Part shown: piece after piece, positions 47,464-55,876 of the stretch
Numbering within the stretch: the first letter of the stretch is position 1
Layout: each line of letters starts with the position of its first letter
Source: Photobacterium sp. TLY01
GTDB taxonomy: Bacteria > Pseudomonadota > Gammaproteobacteria > Enterobacterales > Vibrionaceae
Direction: 5' to 3'
Assembly (NCBI RefSeq): GCF_021432065.1
Contig: NZ_CP090364.1
Location: forward strand, 1,054,001 to 1,118,000
DNA: 64,000 nt
Notes under the pieces: model-generated
What the model was told of the DNA's origin: nothing
The model's input: the letters and a program-made list of their open reading frames with translations, nothing else
The model's database searches: none
Position numbers and translations under genes: made by a program

Positions 47464-48783
47464 ATGTTAGGTAAAATTGGTGCAGTTGCAGGCGCGGTGG
47501 CAGTCGTGTTGTGCTGGCCTCTGGCCGTGGGCCAGATTGGTGAACGTATTTATCAGGATACGGTGGGGGAGTACAACAGCCCTTATGTTTCTGTCACAAC
47601 AGAAAGTTATGAGCGTGGTTACCTGACCTCGCTTGCGGTTTCGAAAATTGCCCTGAAATCCAGCTGGAAAGAGGTTTTTGAAGAGCAGGGCTGGCCAACA
47701 GAATGGCATATTGCGCATGATATTCATCATGGTGTGTTCGGGGTCACTTCCAACAGTACGCTGGTGATTGATGATCAGGTGGCATCTCAGGTTGCGGCTT
47801 GGTGGGGCAGTGATGCAGTACCATTACAGTTAACCACTCGCACTGCGCTGACAAGAAAAACAGATCTGGATCTCACCCTGAATCCTTTTGTCTATGACGA
47901 TGAAAATGGGACTGCGTTTAAATCTGAGCCGCTGACGTTTTCCGGCGAGGTGTCGGCTGATGGTCATGGCAGTTTCAGCTATATGCTAAAAGACGCATTA
48001 TTACAGACTGTGGCAGATGAAAGCATGCAGGTATCCGGTGTGACCGGTGGCGGGGAAGGTCGCTGGGATGGTCGCTTCTGGATTGGCAATCAACAACTGC
48101 AGATTGGAACACTGGCGTTTGCTAATCATGAGACACAAGAGTCCGTCAGCCTGGATCACATCAAGGTTGCTTCTCTCAACACTTTGATTGAAAGCAAAAC
48201 AGGGACAGAAGAGAGCCCGGCAGTCAGCACCCGTCTGAATAACAGCAATCAGCTCAGTATTGCTTCTCTGACCAGCTTAGATGGGCAGCAATTCCAGACA
48301 TTCAATATCGATTTGCTGCTGTCTGATCTCGATTATGAGGCTGTCACCCGTCTCAGTGCCCTGGGTGATCAGTTGGATGGCGAATTGTCTTCTTCTCAGG
48401 TTCAGGAGATGTCACTGGCGCTGGATTTACTGGTTGCCAAAGGACTGACCGTCAATCTGAAAGACATCAGTGTCGTCGCTCCGGAAGGACCAATCAAAGG
48501 AAATGTCCGCCTTACTGTGCAGCCTGGCCTGGCGCGCGCATCCCAGAATCTGGCACAAGTGACCACCAAGCTTGATGGTGAAATGTATTTTGAGTTTCCC
48601 TCTGAGTTACTGTCATTGACCGAAGGGCTGGAACCTCAGACCGACCGGCTGGTTCAGAGCGGCGTGTTGACGATGAAAGAAGACAGAGCATTTCTTTCGC
48701 TGAAACTGGTGGGCGATAAGGTGATTTTGGGCAATGGCGATCAATTACCTCTGGCTATGTTGATGATGTTACTCCTTTCTTAG
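47464..48783 (+). CDS. YdgA-family DUF945 protein
   Basis: A 439-residue protein of the DUF945/YdgA family. The first 25 residues are hydrophobic (GAVAGAVAVVLCWPLAVGQIGE) and act as a membrane anchor or signal; the rest is a long polar, beta-rich region. The family motif YERGYLTSLAVSKI is present at about 50. The end, LPLAMLMMLLLS, is hydrophobic. E. coli YdgA is linked to envelope or motility phenotypes only loosely, so no role is claimed. The ATG at 47464 has a TTGGAAACAAAC site. Confidence 0.8.
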   Translation: MLGKIGAVAGAVAVVLCWPLAVGQIGERIYQDTVGEYNSPYVSVTTESYERGYLTSLAVSKIALKSSWKEVFEEQGWPTEWHIAHDIHHGVFGVTSNSTLVIDDQVASQVAAWWGSDAVPLQLTTRTALTRKTDLDLTLNPFVYDDENGTAFKSEPLTFSGEVSADGHGSFSYMLKDALLQTVADESMQVSGVTGGGEGRWDGRFWIGNQQLQIGTLAFANHETQESVSLDHIKVASLNTLIESKTGTEESPAVSTRLNNSNQLSIASLTSLDGQQFQTFNIDLLLSDLDYEAVTRLSALGDQLDGELSSSQVQEMSLALDLLVAKGLTVNLKDISVVAPEGPIKGNVRLTVQPGLARASQNLAQVTTKLDGEMYFEFPSELLSLTEGLEPQTDRLVQSGVLTMKEDRAFLSLKLVGDKVILGNGDQLPLAMLMMLLLS

Positions 48784-48940
48784 GTCCGCATCATCGATAA
48801 CGACAATGAATAAAATAGAAGGTATCAATTTAGACATTTTGCTGAAATCGACGACACTTAAGGTATCGGCGCAGGGATAAGCACTCAGATTGACATTCTG
48901 AACCTGCCTGCGGCTACAGAAGAAAAATTCAGGGGGATAC

Positions 48941-49357
48941 ATGGAGTCGATTAAAGTCAGAGATTATATGAACACCCGACCGGTAACCTTCGAAGCAGGG
49001 ATGTCGTTGTCTAAAGCGTTGGACAAGATGTTGTCGTCCAAGCAAATTGGTGGACCTGTGATTGATGAGTACCGCAGAGTGGTGGGCTTTGTATCTGAGC
49101 AGGATTTTATTCAGAAGTTACTGAAAGTGGGTTATCACTGTCAGGACACGCACACCGTCGGTGATGTTATGCGTACAGAGGTACTGACCGTGAATCCGGA
49201 GACCAGCATTATTGCCCTTGCGGAAACCATGTCCGGGCAAAAGCCTAAATTGTACCCTGTGGTGGAAGGCGGCAGACTGGTTGGCATTATTACCCGCCGC
49301 AATGTGCTTTCTGCTATCAGTGATCAAATCGGGGATTGCTTCAAACACCCGGTTTAA
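48941..49357 (+). CDS. CBS-pair domain protein
   Basis: A 138-residue cytoplasmic protein made of one CBS pair. The first CBS (residues about 6-60) has VRDYMNTRPVTFEAGMSLSKALDKM and GGPVIDEYRRVVGFVSEQDF; the second (about 70-128) has GDVMRTEVLTVNPETSI and LVGIITRRNVLSAI. Such pairs bind adenosine ligands and sense energy state. No partner enzyme domain is fused and no obvious partner is adjacent. GGGGGATAC precedes the ATG. A terminator follows. Confidence 0.85.
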   Translation: MESIKVRDYMNTRPVTFEAGMSLSKALDKMLSSKQIGGPVIDEYRRVVGFVSEQDFIQKLLKVGYHCQDTHTVGDVMRTEVLTVNPETSIIALAETMSGQKPKLYPVVEGGRLVGIITRRNVLSAISDQIGDCFKHPV

Positions 49358-49366
49358 CGAGATTTT

Positions 49367-49392
49367 CAAAGGCGCTGACAGCGCCTTTTTTT
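49367..49392 (+). terminator. Terminator of the CBS-pair gene
   Basis: AAAGGCGC pairs with GCGCCTTT around a five-base loop, followed by seven or more T. Confidence 0.9.
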
Positions 49393-49444
49393 GTTGAGGC
49401 TGTCTCTATCCTTTCACTCAGCGATTGGGCACTGTAATTAACCC

Positions 49445-49476
49445 TTGACCTTGGAGCTAACTCCAAGGTTTATATT
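49445..49476 (+). promoter_or_regulatory. MerR-family (ZntR-type) promoter of zntA
   Basis: TTGACC (-35, 49445-49450) and TATATT (-10, 49471-49476) are 20 bp apart, too long for normal sigma-70 use but typical of MerR-type activators. A perfect dyad, ACCTTGGAG-CTAA-CTCCAAGGT (49448-49469), fills the spacer. This is how ZntR-type regulators bind and untwist the promoter when zinc is in excess. The regulator gene is not in this window. Confidence 0.85.
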
Positions 49477-49514
49477 GATACAGAAGCCACTGTGATTGAA
49501 TAAGGAATAACAGT

Positions 49515-51995
49515 ATGTGTCATCAATGCCATAATAAAAAACCGCACATCCACGCAGTTAAGCCAATCAGTACCGGCACGAGTGTTCGTGTTGAGCAGGG
49601 TTCAGTGACAACCACTGCGACAGGCTGTCTGTCCGCGTCTGTCGCTGCAAGTTGCTGTGAGGGAGCGTGCGATTCCGGAGGCAGTGAAGAAAGCGACCCC
49701 GCCCGGCCACGCGCTATCTTGTCAGCACAACCCGATAGCGTGCAGGCGGCAGCTTTGGCCGATATCCGTAAAATTACCCCTCATACCACGCCGTCAGGCT
49801 CTGCCGCCACTTCTCCCGAGACAGCAGATATCCCCCGCGATACCGACCGGGAATCCACGCAGGCAAAAAACGCGGCCTCTCAGCAACGTACTGAATCTGA
49901 ATCTGTTTCTCGTTTTAGCTGGCAGGTGCAGGGCATGGATTGTCCGAGTTGTGCCGCCAAGCTGGAAAAAGCCATTCTTGCCATTGATGGTGTCGAGCAG
50001 GCTTCGGTGATCTTTGCGACAGAAAAGCTGGTGGTCGCCGGCATCACATCACACCTGATGCCTCAGGTGGAGGCCACAGCCAAAGCAACGGGCTTCCCAT
50101 TGCGCCGGTCACAACGGAGCAAGGATGAGCCGGCACCGGGATTCATGCAGACCTATGGCATGCTCGCGCTAACGGCTGCCATGGTATTTGTGTCTTATGT
50201 CATCTCAACTCAGTCTGACACCTTGGGGCTGATTGCCTTCTCAGCCACGACTGTGGTGGGATTAATTCCGATCGTGCGTAAAGCCACGCAACTTGCCAGA
50301 AATGGTTCGCCATTTTCTATTGAAACCCTGATGAGTGTGGCTGCTGTTGGTGCGCTTTATCTGGGAGAAACAGCTGAGGCAGCCATGGTATTACTGCTGT
50401 TTCTGATTGGTGAACAGCTTGAAGGCTATGCGTCTGCCCGTGCCCGCAGCGGGGTAAAAGCCCTCATGGCATTGGTGCCGGAGACGGCGATGCGGGTTGA
50501 TCCCGATGGCCAGTTACGTGAAGTTGCCGCGGATCAACTCCGCCCCGGCGATGTGATTGAACTGGCGCCGGGCGGCCGGCTGCCGGCGGATGCCATATTG
50601 CTGGATAAAGCTGCCAGCTTTGATGAAAGTGCATTAACCGGAGAATCCGTGCCTGTAGAGCGTTTTGCAGGCGAGCGCATTCTTGCCGGTTCACTGTCGG
50701 TCGATCATCTGGTGCGGGTGACAGTTGAATCTGAACAGGGGCAAAATGCCATCGACCGCATCCTGCACCTGATTGAAAACGCAGAAGCCAGTAAAGCACC
50801 GATAGAACGCTTTATTGATCGCTTCAGCCGCTGGTATACACCCGCGATGATTGTGCTCGCGGCACTGATTGTCCTTGTACCGACTGTACTTTTGGGTCTG
50901 TCCTGGGATGAGTGGCTGTATAAAGGACTGACATTACTCTTGATTGCCTGCCCTTGTGCTTTGGTGATCTCAACCCCGGCAGCGATCACTTCGGGGCTGG
51001 CTGCCGCGGCGCGTCGCGGCGCCCTGATTAAGGGCGGTGCGGCCCTGGAGCAATTAGGTCAGACGCAGGTTGTCGCGTTTGATAAGACAGGCACTTTAAC
51101 CCAGGGTAAACCGCGGGTAACCGATGTGCTTGTCTGGCAAGGGGATGAAAAAAGACTACTGAGCGAAGCAGCAGCGATCGAAACCGGCTCCTTACATCCG
51201 CTGGCACAGGCTGTGATCGACAAGGCGCGTGGCCAGGAGCTGTCGATCCCACATGCGGAAAACCGCAAGGCACTGCCTGGTCGCGGAATACAGGGGGAAG
51301 TTGATGGCACTGTCATCCATCTTCTTGCCCCGGACCGTCTCGATAATCCCAGTCAGATAACGTCCTCCTATCAGGCTGACATCGACAGCCTGAGTGATCA
51401 AGGTAAAACCCTGGGGGTTGTGCTGCGCAATAGCGTACCGGTTGGGCTGATTGCCTGGCGGGATAATCTGCGTGAGGACGCTCAGGTGGCTGTCGGCAGG
51501 CTCAAAGCGCTGGGCATTCGCAGTGTGATGTTAACCGGTGATAATGGGCGGGCAGCCAAAGCGATTGCTTCTGAAGTCGGTGTTGATTTTCGGGCTGGCT
51601 TGTTACCTGAAGATAAAGTGACGGAAGTGGCGCAGTGGAGTCGTGACTATCAAGTGGCCATGGTGGGCGATGGTATTAATGATGCGCCGGCGATGAAAAT
51701 GGCCAGTGTTGGGATTGCGATGGGAAGCGGTACGGATGTTGCGCTGGAAACTGCTGATGCGGCACTGACCCATAATCGTCTGAACGAACTACCGGACATG
51801 ATTGCCCTGTCACGGATGACACTGGCGAATATCCGTCAGAACATCAGTCTGGCTCTGGGTCTGAAGTTGATCTTTTTGATCACCACCTTACTGGGCTGGA
51901 CGGGGCTTTGGGTTGCCGTTCTGGCAGACAGCGGCGCCACTGCGCTGGTGACTGTCAATGCGCTGAGGTTGCTGCGGTTTAAACCGGATGCGTAA
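49515..51995 (+). CDS. zntA: Zn(II)/Cd(II)/Pb(II)-exporting P-type ATPase
   Basis: An 826-residue inner-membrane metal pump. The P1B set is complete: metal-binding GMDCPSCAAKL at 140-150, membrane CPC at 479-481 (IACPCALVIS), phosphorylated Asp523 in DKTGTLT, TGSLHPLAQAV and the hinge GDGINDAPAMKMAS. The CPC type with the zntA-like promoter supports Zn/Cd/Pb. The first ~135 residues are unusual: cysteine/histidine-rich (MCHQCHNKKPHIHA, SCCEGACD) followed by a polar low-complexity linker, making it about 95 residues longer than E. coli ZntA. A terminator follows. Confidence 0.93.
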   Translation: MCHQCHNKKPHIHAVKPISTGTSVRVEQGSVTTTATGCLSASVAASCCEGACDSGGSEESDPARPRAILSAQPDSVQAAALADIRKITPHTTPSGSAATSPETADIPRDTDRESTQAKNAASQQRTESESVSRFSWQVQGMDCPSCAAKLEKAILAIDGVEQASVIFATEKLVVAGITSHLMPQVEATAKATGFPLRRSQRSKDEPAPGFMQTYGMLALTAAMVFVSYVISTQSDTLGLIAFSATTVVGLIPIVRKATQLARNGSPFSIETLMSVAAVGALYLGETAEAAMVLLLFLIGEQLEGYASARARSGVKALMALVPETAMRVDPDGQLREVAADQLRPGDVIELAPGGRLPADAILLDKAASFDESALTGESVPVERFAGERILAGSLSVDHLVRVTVESEQGQNAIDRILHLIENAEASKAPIERFIDRFSRWYTPAMIVLAALIVLVPTVLLGLSWDEWLYKGLTLLLIACPCALVISTPAAITSGLAAAARRGALIKGGAALEQLGQTQVVAFDKTGTLTQGKPRVTDVLVWQGDEKRLLSEAAAIETGSLHPLAQAVIDKARGQELSIPHAENRKALPGRGIQGEVDGTVIHLLAPDRLDNPSQITSSYQADIDSLSDQGKTLGVVLRNSVPVGLIAWRDNLREDAQVAVGRLKALGIRSVMLTGDNGRAAKAIASEVGVDFRAGLLPEDKVTEVAQWSRDYQVAMVGDGINDAPAMKMASVGIAMGSGTDVALETADAALTHNRLNELPDMIALSRMTLANIRQNISLALGLKLIFLITTLLGWTGLWVAVLADSGATALVTVNALRLLRFKPDA

Positions 51996-52040
51996 TTTGA
52001 CTCTGGTCCGACACTCAGGCTGAGGCAGAGCGACAATCAG

Positions 52041-52071
52041 AAGGCTTAAGCGCAGGCTTGAGCCTTTTCTT
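52041..52071 (+). terminator. Terminator of zntA
   Basis: AAGGCTTAAGC pairs with GCTTGAGCCTT (one G-T pair) around a GCAG loop, with a T-rich tail. Confidence 0.85.
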
Positions 52072-52390
52072 GATGCGGAGTGTAAAGATAGCAATCAGTG
52101 AGATTGATTGCTTCAATTAAGCGTCAGCAAGATGAAGGACAAGGCTGAGCAGTCACCTGTTTCACGCAGACCGGCAATTGGAATTATCATCCAGGTTGCA
52201 TACTAGTGTGACAAATGATCTGTTTTAATGTTTCTGTTGCATTATCACATCCGTTTAATGTGATTAAAATCACTAATATGGTGGCGGTGATCAGCTATGG
52301 TTAGCGGGTATTAAGAGTTCAAGTTGTTGAATAAGATCCCAATAAGATAATCGGCCACATACAGTGAGCTAAACAATGAAGGATTGAATT
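52072..52390. promoter_or_regulatory. udp: Upstream region of udp with a CRP site
   Basis: No gene is seen in this 319-bp gap. TGTGATTAAAATCACT at 52259-52274 is an almost perfect CRP site (TGTGA-N6-TCACT). TGTGACAAATGATCTG at 52206-52221 and a TTATCACA half-site at 52243-52250 lie upstream, the pattern of CRP-CytR control known for nucleoside genes. CytR binding is inferred from the pattern only. Confidence 0.7.
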
Positions 52391-53158
52391 ATGTCTGAGA
52401 CCGCGGTATTCCACCTGGGTGTAACGAAAGCTGATCTTCAGGGCGCTGAAATTGCCATTATTCCCGGCGATCCGGCGCGTGTTGAGAAAATTGCCAACCT
52501 GATGGATGAGCCTGAGTTTTTGAACAGCGCCCGTGAATATACCCTGTATCGCGCAAAGCTGGATGGCAAGTCTGTTGTGGTCTGTTCAACCGGTATCGGT
52601 GGCCCGTCAACGTCGATTGCTGTTGAAGAGCTGGCTCAGCTGGGAGTGCGGACTTTCCTGCGTGTCGGGACAACGGGTGCAATTCAGCCGCATATCAATG
52701 TGGGTGACATGATAGTGACCACTGGCTCTGTGCGTCTTGATGGTGCCAGCCTGCACTTTGCGCCGATGGAATTCCCGGCTGTGGCTGATTTTGAGGTGGC
52801 GACGGCGATGAAAGAAGCCTGTGACGCAGAAGACACTGCTGTTCACACAGGTGTAACCGCGTCCAGTGATACTTTTTATCCGGGGCAGGAGCGTTACGAC
52901 ACATTCTCTGGTCGCGTGGTGCGCCGTTTCCAGGGCTCCATGCAGGAATGGCAGGAGATGGGTGTGCTGAATTTTGAAATGGAATCAGCCACTTTGCTGA
53001 CCATGTGTGCCAGCTCGGGTCTGCGTGCCGGTTGTGTGGCGGGTGTGATTATCAACCGGACTCAGAAAGAAACGCCGGATCATACCACGCTGAAAGAAAC
53101 AGAAGCACGTGCAATCCGTGTGGTTGTGGACGCTGCTCGTCGTATGCTGAACAAGTAA
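52391..53158 (+). CDS. udp: Uridine phosphorylase
   Basis: A 255-residue nucleoside phosphorylase, about the size of E. coli Udp (253). It splits uridine with phosphate to uracil and ribose 1-phosphate. Motifs: [13 protein letters not shown] for phosphate, [27 protein letters not shown], and [13 protein letters not shown] which holds the ribose-binding Met-Glu pair. The start ATG at 52391 matches the family N-terminus. A terminator shared with the DUF1887 gene follows. Confidence 0.96.
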   Translation: MSETAVFHLGVTKADLQGAEIAIIPGDPARVEKIANLMDEPEFLNSAREYTLYRAKLDGKSVVVCSTGIGGPSTSIAVEELAQLGVRTFLRVGTTGAIQPHINVGDMIVTTGSVRLDGASLHFAPMEFPAVADFEVATAMKEACDAEDTAVHTGVTASSDTFYPGQERYDTFSGRVVRRFQGSMQEWQEMGVLNFEMESATLLTMCASSGLRAGCVAGVIINRTQKETPDHTTLKETEARAIRVVVDAARRMLNK

Positions 53159-53180
53159 TTCATTGTCAGAAACAGCAAAG

Positions 53181-53210
53181 AAAAACCGATGCCTGAGCAT
53201 CGGTTTTTTT
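53181..53210. terminator. Bidirectional terminator between udp and the DUF1887 gene
   Basis: AAAAACCGATGC pairs with GCATCGGTTTTT around a CTGA loop, between convergent genes. Confidence 0.92.
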
Positions 53211-53228
53211 ATCTCTGCTGAAAGATGA

Positions 53229-54395
53229 TTACAACAGCCGGTTGGCCTGGCCGCCAGCCGCTTTGAACCAGGTATGCAGGTGTTGCTCCAGCTCACCCAG
53301 CTGGTCCGGACCTATGATAGCCAGTCCTAAATCTTCAGCCCGTATCAGATCATGGTGACGCAGCGGACGGAAACTCACCAGCATGGCACGCGCCTGCAGG
53401 CCGCCCAATAAATCTCGCAGGGATTCCAGCTTGTAGAGGGTATCATCGCCATCGTCGCGCATCCCTTTGGTTTTACACTCAATGATATGCAGTTTGTTAT
53501 TCACGACAGTGGCGACGTCCAGTTCATTACGGACTTCCCGCTCACCAATCTGGCGATATACCTGAACGCCCAGCGAGTGGTCCTGTATGGTTGGCAGCTT
53601 ACCCTGAATGGCCCGCACTGTGCTGTGGACCAGATTCTCCAGCCACTCACCGTTGGCAAAACGGCGGGCTTCTTCGTGTTTGAACGTCAGAATGCCGTTG
53701 TCGTAACTTGCCAGACCGGTTTCCTGCAAGTCATTAATCAGCAAAGCCAGCTCTTTATAACCTTGCTGTTTGTCGCTCAGTGCCACATCCAGTTTTTGTT
53801 CCTTGCGGCAGGTCGTTGCCAGATAGTTCAGTGTTGCCAGTCCCGGGCCAAGTTCCAGCGCTGAGCTTGCCCAGCGTTGACCCAGATCCCAGAGTTGCTG
53901 ATTGAGCGCTTCCGGGACTGTCGTTTCCGGCAGTTCAGCCCGGGCGCCAAAGATCGTCAGGTAATCGGTGAGCTGAATACGGTCTTCAACCTGCTGTTGC
54001 TCCCGGCCGGCCGGGTACAGCCAGCACATCTCATCACTGTAGGGCTCAATGACATAAATCGGCCATTGGTAGCTCCTGAACACCTCATAGGCAGACAGCA
54101 AGCGGTGGCGAAGGCCGCAACTGGCATTAAACCAAACTTCGCTGTTTGACTCTTTTAAACGGGTTGCCAGTTCATTCAGTCGCTGGCGAAGGGTTGTAAT
54201 ATTGATGGAATCGGGAATGGTGAAAAATTCAGTTTCAATATCGCGGGGGATCAGGATCGAGCTCAGCCGCTCATACGTTTCCTGTTGCGCTTCTGTGCCG
54301 ATAAAAATCATCTTTCCGGCCGGAACACCGTGGTCTAAAAGGGAAGTGATCAGCCTGACCGGGTCCTGATCGATAATGCCAACATGAGTAATCAT
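53229..54395 (-). CDS. DUF1887 protein: CARF-like sensor with a PD-(D/E)XK nuclease domain (VC1899 type)
   Basis: A 388-residue protein of the DUF1887 family. Residues 1-125 form a Rossmann-like CARF region (THVGIIDQDPVRLITSLL, IFIGTEAQQ, and NASCGLRHRLLSAYEVF at 90-106). Residues 240-350 hold a restriction-like nuclease core: GEWLE (249-253), Asp293 in NELDVATV, and Glu306 and Lys308 in IIECKTK. Family members such as Card1/Can2 bind cyclic tetra-adenylate and cut nucleic acid; Vibrio cholerae VC1899 is the structural relative without CRISPR. Start ATG 54395 has AAAGGATAATT; a longer frame to 54494 is rejected. No cas gene is near. Confidence 0.88.
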   Translation of the reverse strand: MITHVGIIDQDPVRLITSLLDHGVPAGKMIFIGTEAQQETYERLSSILIPRDIETEFFTIPDSINITTLRQRLNELATRLKESNSEVWFNASCGLRHRLLSAYEVFRSYQWPIYVIEPYSDEMCWLYPAGREQQQVEDRIQLTDYLTIFGARAELPETTVPEALNQQLWDLGQRWASSALELGPGLATLNYLATTCRKEQKLDVALSDKQQGYKELALLINDLQETGLASYDNGILTFKHEEARRFANGEWLENLVHSTVRAIQGKLPTIQDHSLGVQVYRQIGEREVRNELDVATVVNNKLHIIECKTKGMRDDGDDTLYKLESLRDLLGGLQARAMLVSFRPLRHHDLIRAEDLGLAIIGPDQLGELEQHLHTWFKAAGGQANRLL

Positions 54396-54700
54396 AATTA
54401 TCCTTTTGTACTTCGGCTGATACCGGCAATAAACCGAGAGCCTGAAACGGCCGACACCAGAAAGTGAGCCAATGTTTATTTGATATGGGTGCAAGAAAAA
54501 CTTATTTCAAGCACTTAAAGAAAGTATCGGATATCTCAGCCGTTTTTGTTGGCGCATTGTCAATTTGCTGCATTTTTTGTGTGAGGGGATGTTGCGGTAT
54601 AAAGGCATTGCATTTGTCTCTGAGACTGTGACAATACTGCCTTGATACAGGTTGTGGACGTAAAGCCCTTTTCCCGGGGATGCATTGAACTGAGGGCGCG

Positions 54701-55663
54701 ATGACACAAAAACCGTCACAAAAACTGACCATTCTCGATATTGCTAAACTGGCTGGTGTGGGTAAATCAACCGTCTCCAGGGTACTGACACAGGACCCGC
54801 GGGTGAAGCCGGCCACACGTGAAAAAGTGACCCAGGTGATCCGTGAATCCGGCTATGTACCGTCCAAGTCAGCACAATCAATGCGCGGCGGGAACAGCAG
54901 GGTCATTGGGATTCTTGTGTCGCGGCTGGATTCACCGTCAGAAAATAAAGCGGTACGGGGGATTCTGGAAGTTATCTATGCGGCTGATTATGATGCCGTG
55001 ATCATGGAAAGCCAGTTTTGTAATGATAAGACCCGCGAGCATATCGCGGTGTTGGAAAAGCGCAATGTCGACGGTGTCATTGTCTTTGGTTTTTCCGGAT
55101 TCGACTGCGCGATTTTAGATAGCTTTGCACAGCGTGCGGTTGTGATTGCCGTTGATACCGATTCTGTCTCATCTGTCAGTTATGACAACAAGGGGATGAT
55201 AACCCTGGCAATGGATCAGCTCACCAGCAAGGGCATGAAGCATGTCAGTTATATTGGCGTTGACCCTGCCGACCGGACAACAGGACAGTTGCGTCTGGAC
55301 GCTTATCTGGATGTCTGCGCGCAGCAGCACATTGAGCCGTGTTATCGAACCGGCGAGCTCAGCTATGACAGTGCTTACACATTAACAGACGCCGTGCTTT
55401 CTGCTCAGACTCAGGCCATTGTCTGTGCCAGTGATACCCTGGCGATGGGTGTGGCGAAAAGGCTGCAAGAGTTAAACCGGACCGATGTCCTGGTGTCTGG
55501 CGTCGGGGCAACAGATCTGCTGCGGTTTATGTTTCCCAATACCTTCAGTGTCGATCCCGGATATTTTGACGCGGGTCAGTGCGCTGCCGATCTGCTGTTA
55601 CAACACCTCCGCCAGGATGCCAAGATTACGCATCTGGTGCAGCGGTCCTGCCTGCCCGTCTGA
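54701..55663 (+). CDS. treR: Trehalose operon repressor TreR
   Basis: A 320-residue LacI-family repressor. The helix-turn-helix LTILDIAKLAGVGKSTVSRVL (split: LTILDIAKL and GVGKSTVSRVL) is at residues 9-29, the hinge YVPSKSAQSMRGG follows, and the sugar-phosphate domain (GILVSRLDSPSENKAV) fills the rest. In the family it binds trehalose 6-phosphate as inducer. Two GGGAACATTCCC boxes downstream of it control treB. Same strand and order as treB-treC. Confidence 0.95.
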   Translation: MTQKPSQKLTILDIAKLAGVGKSTVSRVLTQDPRVKPATREKVTQVIRESGYVPSKSAQSMRGGNSRVIGILVSRLDSPSENKAVRGILEVIYAADYDAVIMESQFCNDKTREHIAVLEKRNVDGVIVFGFSGFDCAILDSFAQRAVVIAVDTDSVSSVSYDNKGMITLAMDQLTSKGMKHVSYIGVDPADRTTGQLRLDAYLDVCAQQHIEPCYRTGELSYDSAYTLTDAVLSAQTQAIVCASDTLAMGVAKRLQELNRTDVLVSGVGATDLLRFMFPNTFSVDPGYFDAGQCAADLLLQHLRQDAKITHLVQRSCLPV

Positions 55664-55746
55664 TTGTGTGCCTGAGTATTCAGGCACATCTTTCCCGTTT
55701 AACGTCTATTCTGAATAAAATGACACGCTTCGTGAGCTGAAACACA

Positions 55747-55766
55747 AAATGGGAACATTCCCATTT
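55747..55766. promoter_or_regulatory. TreR-type operator 1
   Basis: AAATGGGAA-CA-TTCCCATTT, perfect 9-bp arms, upstream of treB. Its core GGGAACATTCCC fits known TreR/LacI-type operators. Confidence 0.75.
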
Positions 55767-55805
55767 TCAATGTTTGCTATCGGGTTCATCATTGGGCTTG
55801 TTGGT

Positions 55806-55819
55806 TGGGAACATTCCCA
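55806..55819. promoter_or_regulatory. TreR-type operator 2
   Basis: TGGGAA-CA-TTCCCA, the same core as operator 1, centred 56 bp further on and 58 bp before the treB start. The pair suggests cooperative or looped binding. Confidence 0.75.
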
Positions 55820-55876
55820 TAATAGAAGAAACAATAACAACACCCTGTGTACCTTACGACTTAGACGGATATTGGC

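Noticed and set aside
51993..52035. Regulator gene for zntA next to the pump
   Set aside because: No MerR-type helix-turn-helix gene was found on either side of zntA; the regulator must lie elsewhere.
54396..54494. Longer start of the DUF1887 protein
   Set aside because: The ATG at 54395 has a good AAAGGAT site and the conserved ITHVGIIDQDP start; the extension matches nothing.
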